Assembly: GCA_965243175.1 (NCBI GenBank)
Contig: OZ251532.1
Location: forward strand, 744,001-808,000
DNA length: 64,000 nucleotides
Direction of reading: 5' to 3'
From: VXYL01 sp965243175
Lineage (GTDB): Bacteria; Pseudomonadota; Gammaproteobacteria; Pseudomonadales; Azotimanducaceae
Each line of letters begins with the position of its first letter. Position 1 is the first letter of the stretch. The notes under the pieces are model-generated. The model was not told the DNA's origin. It ran no database searches and saw only the letters and a list, made by a program, of their open reading frames with translations. The position numbers were made by a program, and so were the translations under genes. Shown here one piece after another: positions 17,036-26,829 of the stretch.

Positions 17036-18757
17036 TTAGGGAGAGCCGTCAGCCGGGGTGCGCGAGGGGCTTGCCCCTCGCATGGAAGAGCCCTCAGCCG
17101 GGGTGCGCGAGGGGCTTGCCCCTCGCATGGAAGAGCCCTCAGCCGGGGTGCGCGAGGGGCTTGCCCCTCGCATGGGAGAGCCCTCAGCCGGGGTGCGCGA
17201 GGGGCTTGCCGCGGCCGGCAGCGTGATCTTGAAAGCCGTGCCGCGCACGCACGGCGCGAGTTCGATGCTGCCGCCGCAAGCGTCGACGAGCGCGCGGCAG
17301 ATCGCCAGCCCCAGGCCGGTGCCGCCTTCTTCCTTGGAGGTGGTGAAGAACGGGTCGAACACGCGGCTTCTGTTGCCGGGAGAGATGCCCGGGCCGTCGT
17401 CGCGCACCGCGACTTCCACCGTGGCCCTCGCGCCGAGACGGTCGCTCGCCCGCGCAGGCCGTTCCCCCGGCGCCGCGCCCACATCCACCCGCTTGGCACC
17501 GTAGCGCAGCGCGTTGTCCACCAGATGGCGCAACAGCGCGCTGGCGGCGTCTTCGGAGATGCGAGCTTCCGCGCTTCCGTCTGCCACGCGCAGCGACGGC
17601 TCGCCCAATGCGCGAGCGACCGCCAGCACGTCCGCGGACTCGTTCGCCGGCGGCGCCATGTCCACCTGGGCGAGTTCGAGAAGCCGTGTCGTCAATCGTT
17701 CCAAGCGGCTCACGTCTCCGGCCATGTTGTCGATGAAGTGCCGCGCTTCGGCTTCGGTCATGCTCGAAAGCTGGTCCTGCAACAGCTCGATGGCGCCCTT
17801 GGCAGCCGCGATAGGGGTCTTGAACTCGTGGTTGATGTGCCGCGCCAGGTTGCGCACGTAGCTGGCGCGGTGTTGCAGGCTCGCCACCATCGCCTCGATG
17901 CTGGCGGCGAGATCGGCGATTTCGCGCACGCGGAAGTGGTGCGCTTGTTCGAAGGTATCTGTTTCGCCGCGGGACACTCGGCCGGCGCTGAGCGCGAGAC
18001 TGCGGATGGGCAACACCAGGCCGCGGGCGGTGACGAAACCCACCAAGGCGACCACCAGAAGCAGGAACAACGCCCCCTGCAACAGCAGGTCGCGCTTCTC
18101 CAGCAGCGTGTCTAGGATGTTCGACGGCGGGCGGGAGAGCGCCACCACACCAAGCACTTCGTCGCCAGCCGCGATCGGCATGGCCAGGAAGACGCGCACG
18201 TCCACGCCGCGCACCACGCCGCCGAGAACCGGCGCTTCCGACGATTCCTGATGCAGGCTGCTCGCAGCAATGCCGCTGAGCGCTCGCTGTACGCTCGGCA
18301 CATGCGCCATCGAGAGGCCGAGGTCGCCCTCGGTGGTGGCCACCACGACGCCTTGCGTATCCAGCAGCCGCTTGCTCGCGTTGTACGCGGTCTGCGTGCT
18401 CGTCAGCAGCGGCGCCATGCGCTCGCCCACGCGCCGCGCATCGTCGTCGGCCACCGGCCCGGGCTTGCCGGCGGGCAGAGGCGGCTGGATCGGAGCGCTA
18501 TGCAGGTCGAGGTCTGGCAGCGCGGCGACGGGATCGACGCGCCTGCCGAGCAGGGCGCCGAAGGCAGCGGCAAGGTAGGCGGCGTTGGTGCGGAGATCGA
18601 CTTCGGTCTGCTCTACGAGAGTCGCTTCGTGCAGGCGCAGCGCATAGATGCCGATCAGCGGCAAGGTGAGAATGAGCAGGCTGACGACGATGAGAACGGT
18701 GCGCAGCCGCAGGCGGATGCGTGGCAGGCGGGTTGCCAGCGCCGCGTCCTCGTCCAT
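17036..18757 (-). CDS. Sensor histidine kinase, CreC-like, with repeat-derived C-terminus
   Basis: A 573-residue kinase. The first helix is at 20-40, a periplasmic sensor follows at 41-225, and the second helix is at about 228-250. HAMP, then the phosphoacceptor H310 in HINHEFKTP, N box HLVDNALRYG (411-420), G1 RDDGPGIS and G2 GTGLGLAI come in order. The native end appears to be FKITLPAAA near 517. Residues 517-573 are encoded by the 45-bp repeat cluster (four times SPSRTPAE/ADGS). No response regulator gene is adjacent, so it is an orphan kinase between argG and the O-antigen-ligase-like gene. Confidence 0.9.
   Translation of the reverse strand: MDEDAALATRLPRIRLRLRTVLIVVSLLILTLPLIGIYALRLHEATLVEQTEVDLRTNAAYLAAAFGALLGRRVDPVAALPDLDLHSAPIQPPLPAGKPGPVADDDARRVGERMAPLLTSTQTAYNASKRLLDTQGVVVATTEGDLGLSMAHVPSVQRALSGIAASSLHQESSEAPVLGGVVRGVDVRVFLAMPIAAGDEVLGVVALSRPPSNILDTLLEKRDLLLQGALFLLLVVALVGFVTARGLVLPIRSLALSAGRVSRGETDTFEQAHHFRVREIADLAASIEAMVASLQHRASYVRNLARHINHEFKTPIAAAKGAIELLQDQLSSMTEAEARHFIDNMAGDVSRLERLTTRLLELAQVDMAPPANESADVLAVARALGEPSLRVADGSAEARISEDAASALLRHLVDNALRYGAKRVDVGAAPGERPARASDRLGARATVEVAVRDDGPGISPGNRSRVFDPFFTTSKEEGGTGLGLAICRALVDACGGSIELAPCVRGTAFKITLPAAASPSRTPAEGSPMRGASPSRTPAEGSSMRGASPSRTPAEGSSMRGASPSRTPADGSP
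17040..17212. repeat. 45-bp repeat cluster C, four units inside the histidine-kinase 3' end
   Basis: Three full units with the core GCGAGGGGCTTGCCCCTCGC and a fourth cut short at GCTTGCCGCGG. On the minus strand they encode MRGASPSRTPAEGS repeats in frame with the kinase. The stop codon (17036-17038) lies at the very edge of the array. Confidence 0.92.
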
Positions 18758-18801
18758 CCGCGAGGCGGACGTGGCCTGCCCGTGCTCCGCGTTCGACGGC
18801 T

Positions 18802-20052
<1,251 letters not shown>

Positions 20053-20164
20053 GGCGCCTCCGTGGAACGCGAAGCCGCGAGTTTAGCCGAGGCGCGGCGC
20101 CGCGACCGCCCAACGGTGGAAATTCGCGCAAGTCGAGCGCGGCTTCGCTTGGCGGTTTTGTTGG

Positions 20165-20170
20165 TAGGCT
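20165..20170 (+). promoter_or_regulatory. -10-like hexamer next to the rnt start codon
   Basis: TAGGCT ends 6 bases before the ATG of rnt, so transcription from it would give a leaderless mRNA. No convincing -35 box is seen. Confidence 0.35.
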
Positions 20171-20176
20171 TCGCCC

Positions 20177-20758
20177 ATGAAGATGAAGGCGCGATTCTCC
20201 GGCTACCTGCCGGTGGTGGTGGATCTCGAAACCGGCGGCTTCGACAGCGCCAAGCACGCGCTGCTGGAGGTCGCCGCGCTCACCTTGGAGTTCGACGGCG
20301 AACGCATGGTGATCGCGGACCGCCACCGCTGGGAAGTCGCTCCGCACCCGGATACGCTGGTGGAAGAGGCGTCGCTGAAGGTCACGGGGATCGACCTCGA
20401 CGATCCGGACCGGCCGGCCATCGACGAAGCGCAAGCGGTGCGCGAACTGTTCAGGACGGTGCGTACGGAAGTGAAGCGGCACGGCTGCCGGCGCGCCCTC
20501 GTCGCTGGCCACAACGCGCACTTCGACCACGCCTTCATCGTTGCCGCCGCGGCCCGCAACGGCGTGAAGCGCAACCCGTTCCATCCGTTCTGCGTGGTCG
20601 ACACCGTCGGCATCGCTGCCGTCGCGTACGGCCACACGGTGCTCGGCGAAGCGTGCGTACGGGCCGGCGTCGGCTACTCGCCGAACCTGGCGCACAACGC
20701 GAGCTACGACGCGGAGGTCACCGCCAAGCTGTTCTGCTCGGTGGTCAACTCCTACTAA
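20177..20758 (+). CDS. rnt: Ribonuclease T
   Basis: A 193-residue DEDDh exonuclease that trims 3' ends of tRNA and rRNA. Catalytic residues are visible: D16 and E18 (VVDLETGG), D117 (GHNAHFDHAF), H173 and D178 (LAHNASYDAE). Length and motif spacing fit RNase T rather than the DnaQ proofreading subunit. Proximity to argG recalls the arrangement in pseudomonads. It ends in a strong hairpin. Confidence 0.95.
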   Translation: MKMKARFSGYLPVVVDLETGGFDSAKHALLEVAALTLEFDGERMVIADRHRWEVAPHPDTLVEEASLKVTGIDLDDPDRPAIDEAQAVRELFRTVRTEVKRHGCRRALVAGHNAHFDHAFIVAAAARNGVKRNPFHPFCVVDTVGIAAVAYGHTVLGEACVRAGVGYSPNLAHNASYDAEVTAKLFCSVVNSY

Positions 20759-20759
20759 A

Positions 20760-20793
20760 GCGGGTTCGGCGGCAACACAGCCGCCGAACCCGC
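20760..20793 (+). terminator. Strong hairpin after rnt
   Basis: A 14-bp perfect stem (GCGGGTTCGGCGGC / GCCGCCGAACCCGC) with the loop AACACA. No T-run follows, so termination would rely on the stem alone. It can also serve the converging hydrolase gene. Confidence 0.75.
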
Positions 20794-20809
20794 CAACTTC
20801 AGAAAGCGG

Positions 20810-22483
20810 CTATGCCGCTGCCGGGTTGCGCAGCACCCTGCCGCTGCGTTCGCCGGTGTGCTCGTCGTCGAGCAGTATCGGCGTGCCGTTGCAGACCGTG
20901 GCCTTGTAGCCGGTCGCCTTCTGGATCAAGCGTGGCGCCCCGCCGGGGAAGTCGTGGACCAGCTGCGGCTGGCGCTCGGCCACCCGCGCCAGGTCGATGA
21001 CGTTGGCGTCCGCCTTCATGCCCGGCGCCAAGGTGCCGCGATCGGCGAAGCCGAGCACCCGCGCCGATGCGCTGGTGAGGCGGCGCACGGCTTCCTCGAT
21101 GCTGAACAGGTCGTTCTCGCGAACCCAATGCGCGAGCAGGAACGACGTCCAGCCGGAATCCATGATCTGGCTCACGTGGGCGCCCGCGTCGCCGATGCCG
21201 GGCAGGATCCAATCCGCCTTCAGGAAGCCCTTGAGGGTCTCCAGATTGTTGTTGAAGAAGCGCACGTGGAACAGCGCTTCGCCGCCGGTCTCCAGCGTCT
21301 TCTCCAGCCACAGTTCGAGCGGGTGCTTGCCGGCGGCCTTGGCCAGGCTGTGCAGGCTCTCTTCGTCGCCGCGGGTGTAGTGCGGGCGGTCCGCGTCGCC
21401 GAGCCAGAAGAACGCCTTGAAGCGTTCCTCCATCTGCGGCTGCGCTTTCGCTTCCTCCACCAGCTGGGCGCGGGTGTCCGCGTCCTGAATGGCGTTCAGA
21501 CGGCCTTCGAAATCCAGCTTCCGAATGGCTGCCCAGCCTGGCGTCTGGAACAGCATGTCCGTGCGCAGGCCGGAGAGGAAGCCGCCGCTGCGGGGCAGCG
21601 TCAGGCCGTTGACGTCCATCCCTTCGCCGCGCATCGCGGCAATGGCCGCGTCGTAGCCGGTGCCTTCGCCATCCGGCCCGGGGTTGTACGGCGCACTGAA
21701 CAGGATGCGCGTGCCAGCGGCGCGCACCTGGTTCGTGAGGATGGCCATCTCTTCGTCCAGCTTGCCGTAGTTCAGTACGCTCTGCAGGATGCCGCCGTGG
21801 GCGCCGACCGCCTTGGAGATCGCCACCAGTTCCTCCTGCTTGGCGAAGGTGCCCGGAATGGAGCGGCCATCCGGCAGCACGTGGCCCGGCAGGCGGTTGG
21901 TGGAGAAGCCGATGGCGCCTTCCTTCACCGATTGCCCGACCAGCGTGGCGATCTGCTCGATTTCGTCCGCGGTGGCGTCGTCGGTGATGGCGCGCTCGCC
22001 CATGACGTAGAAGCGCGAGGCGCAGTGGCCGACGAGGCCGGTGATGTTGATGGCCGGATTCAGCTTCTCGACGGAATCCAGATACTCGCCGTAGGACTCC
22101 CAATCCCACGGCAGGCCGGTGAGGATGGCGTTCTTCGGAATGTCCTCGACGGTCTCCATCATGCCGGCGAGGAACTCGCGGTCGGCCGGCTTGCAGGGCG
22201 CGAACGTCACCCCGCAGTTGCCGAACAGCGCCGTGGTGACGCCGTGCCACGACACCGGCGTGAGCAGCGGATCCCAACCCGCCTGGGCATCGAAGTGGGT
22301 GTGCAGATCCACGAAGCCGGGCGTGACGACGTGGCCTTCGGCGTCGATTTCGCGGCTGCCCTTGGCGGCGACCGAACCGACTTCGGCGATGGCGTCCCCT
22401 TCGATGGCGACATCGCCGACGAACGGCTCCGCGCCGGTGCCGTCGACGACGGTGCCGCCGCGGATGACGAGATCATGTGACAT
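20810..22483 (-). CDS. D-aminoacylase-like amidohydrolase
   Basis: A 557-residue amidohydrolase. The start MSHDLVIRGGTVVDGTG and GFVDLHTHFDAQAGWDP (metal ligands H-x-H near residues 70-72) are standard. FGNCGVTFAPC and the late GDAGAHVSQIMDSG supply further metal ligands. This pattern fits the N-acyl-D-amino-acid deacylase group (COG3653). The natural substrate is unknown; D-aminoacylase annotation is by family only. It may share no promoter with its neighbours: 113 bp separate it from the oxygenase gene upstream. Confidence 0.9.
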   Translation of the reverse strand: MSHDLVIRGGTVVDGTGAEPFVGDVAIEGDAIAEVGSVAAKGSREIDAEGHVVTPGFVDLHTHFDAQAGWDPLLTPVSWHGVTTALFGNCGVTFAPCKPADREFLAGMMETVEDIPKNAILTGLPWDWESYGEYLDSVEKLNPAINITGLVGHCASRFYVMGERAITDDATADEIEQIATLVGQSVKEGAIGFSTNRLPGHVLPDGRSIPGTFAKQEELVAISKAVGAHGGILQSVLNYGKLDEEMAILTNQVRAAGTRILFSAPYNPGPDGEGTGYDAAIAAMRGEGMDVNGLTLPRSGGFLSGLRTDMLFQTPGWAAIRKLDFEGRLNAIQDADTRAQLVEEAKAQPQMEERFKAFFWLGDADRPHYTRGDEESLHSLAKAAGKHPLELWLEKTLETGGEALFHVRFFNNNLETLKGFLKADWILPGIGDAGAHVSQIMDSGWTSFLLAHWVRENDLFSIEEAVRRLTSASARVLGFADRGTLAPGMKADANVIDLARVAERQPQLVHDFPGGAPRLIQKATGYKATVCNGTPILLDDEHTGERSGRVLRNPAAA

Positions 22484-22592
22484 GGTGCTTCCTCCTGTTG
22501 CTCCCCTCAACTTGCGCTAATGCGCTCCGCGCCCAGCAACGAACGCGGCAGCAACGCTCAACGTACGCACAGTCTGCGCCCGATCGATGGCC

Positions 22593-22628
22593 AAGCTCAA
22601 GGGGACTTGCCCTTCGCAAGAACCTCCT
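22593..22628 (+). repeat. Possible degenerate copy of the 45-bp repeat
   Basis: AAGGGGACTTGCCCTTCGCAA keeps the palindromic core with several substitutions. It overlaps the last codons of the oxygenase gene, whose final residues (LAKGKSP) may be repeat-derived. Confidence 0.4.
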
Positions 22629-23313
22629 CTTGCGAACCCTCCCGGCGTTCTCGGACGCGCCGAAGCGAGGGAACGATGCCCGGCGTGTTGACGAACCAGC
22701 CCGCGTAGCAGAACCGCGGCACCGCGCCCTTGATCGGCAACACCCGGTGGTAGAGCAGGCGGCCGAGGCGAAAGAGCAGGGCGTCGCCGAACCCGGGCGT
22801 CGGGAACGTGTGGACGGCGTCGCTCCAGATGTGCCGAATCTGGAACTCGCCGCCGCAGATCGGGGCCGCCTGCAGACTGATGCTCAGGCCGATGCGCCTC
22901 GAGCCGTTGACGTCGTTGTGCCAATTGTCGAAGTGGCCGGAGTTCATCTTCAAGCCACGGCCAACGAAGGCTTGGATGCCCTCGCAACCCGTGAACGCCT
23001 CGACCGCCTCGAACAAAGGCGCTTGGTTCGTGGTGAACTCGAGCAGCCTGGCGAGCGGGTCCGAGTCGACGAGTTTGAGCTCCGACGCGATCTTCATTTC
23101 GGCGCTGCCGTCATGGACGAACTCGACGAATCGTCGCGTCTCCAGCAGCGGCTGCACTTGCCTCAGCAAGGAAGGCGGCACGAAGTTCTTGAGCAGCACG
23201 CAGTGTCGCCGGTCGAGCGCATCCCGCAGCGCCGTCCACTCCACGCCCCTGACCGCGCGGGCGCCGCTGCACCCAAGCGCGATTACCGCGTCGCGGTCTC
23301 CTGCGGCGTCCAT
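22597..23313 (-). CDS. 2-oxoglutarate/Fe(II)-dependent oxygenase-like protein
   Basis: A 238-residue double-stranded beta-helix protein. The iron triad is H132-x-D134 (DNWHNDVNG) and H189 (LLYHRVLP); R200 (AVPRF) would hold 2-oxoglutarate. Strand pattern IGLSISLQ and GGEFQIRH fits the prolyl-4-hydroxylase/2OG fold. Start MDAAGDRDAV is chosen to lie 10 bp after the stop of the polymerase-like gene, so they form an operon. A role in modifying a surface glycan or amino-acid substrate is inferred from context. Confidence 0.82.
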   Translation of the reverse strand: MDAAGDRDAVIALGCSGARAVRGVEWTALRDALDRRHCVLLKNFVPPSLLRQVQPLLETRRFVEFVHDGSAEMKIASELKLVDSDPLARLLEFTTNQAPLFEAVEAFTGCEGIQAFVGRGLKMNSGHFDNWHNDVNGSRRIGLSISLQAAPICGGEFQIRHIWSDAVHTFPTPGFGDALLFRLGRLLYHRVLPIKGAVPRFCYAGWFVNTPGIVPSLRRVRERREGSQEEVLAKGKSP

Positions 23314-23323
23314 CGCCACGAGT

Positions 23324-25759
23324 CTAGCCGCCCGCCCGCGACGAACCAAGAGACTGTCGCCCGACTCGCACGACCACCGCCAGTGCCGCGAGCACTACCG
23401 CGTACCACATGACGAATCCTAGGGAGACCGAGAGGATCGACTCCATCTCCAGCATCAGCACGGTGAGCATGTGCGTGCCCGCGGCCATCGTCGCCGCCGA
23501 CGCGCCCGGGTGGTGGAACAGATGGTGGATGACGCGATAGAGCAGACCCAACACGAGCATGCCGGCGATCGTGCCGACGACGCCGAAGTTGGCGTAGAAC
23601 TCGCCGAGCTGATGCACCTTGAAGTTCCGCGTCCGCTCCGCGGCCAGCACGAATCCGTAGCGCCATCCGACGTACTGCGCGTCGCCCGGCTTGCCCTCGT
23701 AGACGGCACGGGGCGCCAGCTTGTGGAGCAGGGGGCGAAGCGTCTCGCCGCGCAGGTGGGGAATCCGCGCCGGCGTGTTCGCCATCACCCAGGCGACCGG
23801 CAGCAGACGGTCGAAGCGGTCCACTGTCCATCTGTGTCGTTTCACCGCGTCGTCGCCGAGACCATAGCCAAGGCTTTGCAGATAGACGACCGTGTTGCCC
23901 GCCAAGGAACGCGACGCGCTGGGCGCCGACGGGTTCGTGCCCTCGCCCTGTGACGACACATACGAGAGCGCGCCGACGATAGGCCCGGCCTGCTCGTAGC
24001 GCAATATCGCGGCAGCGCCTTCCGTCAGCGCCGTGCGGTCGCCTTCCGAGCGCCGCATCTCGGCGAGCCCATAGGTGGCTCGCCAGCCAGGCGCCACGGA
24101 CGGGTTCGAGAAGTCCACCCCGGAGACGACGTACTCGGCCCAGTTGCGTTCGTCGATCTCTATGAGGATTCGGTTGTTGGCGCCGGTCATGGCCATCCGG
24201 CGGCGCTGCTCTTCGTCCTCGATTGCGACGATCAGCCGATTGCGCCCCGCAGACGGGTCGATCCGCCAAGCCACTCCATCGCGGGTGAGTAGCCGCCACC
24301 CGCCGTTCGACGCCAACTCGACGCGGCCCGGCAGATAGCTCGGCCTGCTGGCAGGCACCGCGATACGGAAGAGACCCACGCGCACAGACCGAATCGCATA
24401 GTCCGGCAAGGGGACTCGGTGAACGCAGCGGTCGCCTTCGACGGAGCCTCCTTTGAACGTGAAGCCGGCTTGGTCGAAGCCGTACGGATGGCGCAGGTAG
24501 GCCAAGTCGTCCAGGTCGACGGGGTAGACGTGGACGAACGCCTGAAAGTCGGGCGTTGGCCGCAGCCGGCGACAGACCTCGGGGTCCTTGTGCGCGAACA
24601 CCAGCTCCCCCGGCCGAGGATCCACCATCACGCTGTAGGCCGGCGTCTCGATGGCTGGCCACGATTCCCCGTGCGGTTCGAGCTGGTGCCCAAGCCCCGG
24701 CGGCACTCCAGCCGGCTCGACGCCATGCGTCCACAGGAGCCGGCGATAGTCGTAGCGGCTCGGCAACTGCACGAGGATCAGAAACGCCCCCACCAACGCG
24801 GCCAAGACGACGAAGCGCCAACTGGGCCGGTTGGCAACCACCGCGTAGGCCACGAACAGGCCCACCACCGCCTTCAGACCGTGGTTGGCCATCCCAGTGC
24901 TGAATCCCAGCACGGTGTAGTAGAGCGCCAGAACGGCCAGGCATACGCGCCCGGCCACGCCAAGCTGGGAGCGCAGTTGCAGGTGGAAGAGCACCAGCGC
25001 CGCGAAAACCACCAGCTGGCCCAGGAACGCGACCGGAAACGCCACCTCGTCAGGCAGCAGAGTTTCTCCGGTGTAGCGGGCCACCACCGCCGTGTTGTCC
25101 AGATAGAGGCACGGCACCCCGACGAGGGCGGCGACCGCGGCAAGCGCCTTGGCGAGTCGCGGCCCGCCAGGGACGATTTCGATGCGCCGAAGAGCCGTCA
25201 GCCGGGGTGCGCGAGGGGCCCGCCCCTCGCATGAGAGAGCCTTCAGCCGGGGTGCGCGAGGGGCCCGCCCCTCCCTTGAGAGAGCCTTCAGCCGGGGTGC
25301 GCGAGGGGCCTGCCCCTCGCTTGGGAGAGCACTAAGCGGCACCACGAAGTGCCCGATCATCAGCGCCGCCCAACCGGCAACGGCCAGCACGAGGGCGCCT
25401 TCGACGGCGGCATCGTCCAGTTTCGGCGTGCCCAACCAGGCGCCGACGAGGCTCAACTTCAGGAAGATCGGCAGCGCGAAGCAGGCGGCGTACAGGACGC
25501 CGACGTAGGGCATCGCGGAGTGCGGCCATTGCCGTTTGGCGACCCACATGAGCGACGGCACGGCGCACATTGCGACGAGCAGGCTCGCCAGCATCCGCTG
25601 CGAAAACGTCGGCTGCGCCGGCGCGTAGAGATTGAGCGCGACGATGCCGACCGCGACCAGAACAACGACCGCCGCCAACATCCGAGACTCGTCGAGCCCG
25701 CGCACCACCGCGAGTGCGCGATTCGCGTTGCGCGAGGCGGAATCTGCTGTTGCGGACAT
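23324..25759 (-). CDS. Oligosaccharide repeat-unit polymerase-like membrane protein
   Basis: An 811-residue protein. Six to eight helices occupy residues 28-330, a large soluble domain 340-640, and the end has further helices with FYANFGVVGTIAGMLVLGLL. That last motif resembles O-antigen or exopolysaccharide repeat-unit polymerases. Residues 145-190 are three copies of a 15-residue peptide (type REGRAPRAPRLKALS) encoded by the 45-bp repeat, inserted in frame between predicted helices. The adjacent oxygenase, GT8 and sulfotransferase genes support a glycan role. The exact family is not certain; the frame is open throughout, so the repeat has not inactivated it. Confidence 0.7.
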   Translation of the reverse strand: MSATADSASRNANRALAVVRGLDESRMLAAVVVLVAVGIVALNLYAPAQPTFSQRMLASLLVAMCAVPSLMWVAKRQWPHSAMPYVGVLYAACFALPIFLKLSLVGAWLGTPKLDDAAVEGALVLAVAGWAALMIGHFVVPLSALPSEGQAPRAPRLKALSREGRAPRAPRLKALSCEGRAPRAPRLTALRRIEIVPGGPRLAKALAAVAALVGVPCLYLDNTAVVARYTGETLLPDEVAFPVAFLGQLVVFAALVLFHLQLRSQLGVAGRVCLAVLALYYTVLGFSTGMANHGLKAVVGLFVAYAVVANRPSWRFVVLAALVGAFLILVQLPSRYDYRRLLWTHGVEPAGVPPGLGHQLEPHGESWPAIETPAYSVMVDPRPGELVFAHKDPEVCRRLRPTPDFQAFVHVYPVDLDDLAYLRHPYGFDQAGFTFKGGSVEGDRCVHRVPLPDYAIRSVRVGLFRIAVPASRPSYLPGRVELASNGGWRLLTRDGVAWRIDPSAGRNRLIVAIEDEEQRRRMAMTGANNRILIEIDERNWAEYVVSGVDFSNPSVAPGWRATYGLAEMRRSEGDRTALTEGAAAILRYEQAGPIVGALSYVSSQGEGTNPSAPSASRSLAGNTVVYLQSLGYGLGDDAVKRHRWTVDRFDRLLPVAWVMANTPARIPHLRGETLRPLLHKLAPRAVYEGKPGDAQYVGWRYGFVLAAERTRNFKVHQLGEFYANFGVVGTIAGMLVLGLLYRVIHHLFHHPGASAATMAAGTHMLTVLMLEMESILSVSLGFVMWYAVVLAALAVVVRVGRQSLGSSRAGG
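25190..25325. repeat. 45-bp repeat cluster D, three units inside a coding region
   Basis: Three units with the core GCGAGGGGCCCGCCCCTCGC; the middle one has TCCCTTG in place of TCGCATG. The array is 45 x 3 bases and keeps the reading frame of the surrounding polymerase-like gene. Confidence 0.92.
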
Positions 25760-25888
25760 GCGCTGGACGCCGCCCTCGAACGCACGTTGACGACGATGCT
25801 GACAAGGCGTTGCCCCGCCGGCAAGTACCCCGTGGCAAACTTGACCCCGTGGGGATCAACGCCGCTGGAGGAAATCCGGCGGTCTCGA

Positions 25889-26821
25889 ATGACGAAGAAC
25901 TGCTGCCTGTTCACCGTGGTGACGCCGCGCTTCCTGCCCGGCGCGCTCGTCATGCTCGCGTCCTTCCTGCGCCTGCACCCAACGTTCGACGGCGACGTCG
26001 TGGTGGTTCACTGGCGGTTGCCGCGGCGCTTGCGCGACTTGCTGGGCAAGGTGGCCGGACGCGCCATCCGCTTCGAGACGCCGAGCGCCGAACTGCGGCG
26101 CCGGATCGCGGCCATCGCGCCGGTGCGCTCGCCATCGCGGCTGCCGGCGGCGTGCTTCTACTTCGTCGAAGCGTTCCGGCTGCGGGAATACGAGCACATG
26201 CTCTACTGCGACAGCGATCTGCTGTTCCGCGGCGCGGTCGACGAGTTGCTCGGCGCAGAGGGCGTGCTGCTGGCCGCGCCGGACCGACCAGCGCTCGCCG
26301 GCATGTGCCGCGACGCCGCCACCTTCGCCCGCGCCAGGTGCCAGCCCAGCGGCGAGCGGCTTGACGCCAAAACGCCCCAGCTCCTCGCCAACACGTTCAA
26401 CTGCGGACTGCTCGCGCTCAATCTGAAGCGCGTAGGCGCGAACTGCTACGAGGAGCTTCTGGCGATGCTGACGCCCGAACGCTATCGCGGGGTGCGCAGC
26501 GCCGACGGCTTCCTGTTGAACACGTACTTCGCTGGCCGGCAGAGGCTGGTCAGCTCGGCCTGCAACTTCCTCGTCGGCGAAGCCGCCGCCATCCGCGCCC
26601 GGGAAGGCCTGCGCCTCGAAGACGCGAAGGTGCTGCACTTCAACGACCGCGCCAAGCCGTGGCTGACGCACGAGATGATCGACTGGACCTCGCCGGACGA
26701 CCGGCGCGCCAAGCCCCGCCCCAAGGCGTTCAAGCTCTGGTACGAAACCTACGTGGACGTGCTCGCCAACGCCCGCGTGTACGACGCGGCTCGGCACCTC
26801 GAGCGGCAACGGGCGGGGTAG
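25889..26821 (+). CDS. Family 8 glycosyltransferase
   Basis: A 310-residue GT-A fold transferase. The N-terminus CCLFTVVTPRFLPGALVML starts the nucleotide-binding fold. The metal motif is D108-S-D110 in YCDSDLLF. ANTFNCGLLALNL and the late LHFNDRAKPW (a variant of the H-x2-G-x2-K-P-W motif) are typical of GT8. The sugar donor is unknown. The ATG at 25889 is used because the fold begins there. The sulfotransferase gene follows after 8 bp. Confidence 0.88.
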   Translation: MTKNCCLFTVVTPRFLPGALVMLASFLRLHPTFDGDVVVVHWRLPRRLRDLLGKVAGRAIRFETPSAELRRRIAAIAPVRSPSRLPAACFYFVEAFRLREYEHMLYCDSDLLFRGAVDELLGAEGVLLAAPDRPALAGMCRDAATFARARCQPSGERLDAKTPQLLANTFNCGLLALNLKRVGANCYEELLAMLTPERYRGVRSADGFLLNTYFAGRQRLVSSACNFLVGEAAAIRAREGLRLEDAKVLHFNDRAKPWLTHEMIDWTSPDDRRAKPRPKAFKLWYETYVDVLANARVYDAARHLERQRAG

Positions 26822-26829
26822 GCCGAAGC

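Noticed and set aside
15046..17212. Repeat clusters as a CRISPR array
   Set aside because: Units are directly adjacent without unique spacers, the core is palindromic, and no cas genes are present.
20760..20793. Riboswitch or attenuator for the hydrolase gene
   Set aside because: The hairpin lies at the 3' ends of two converging genes, so a terminator is the simpler reading.
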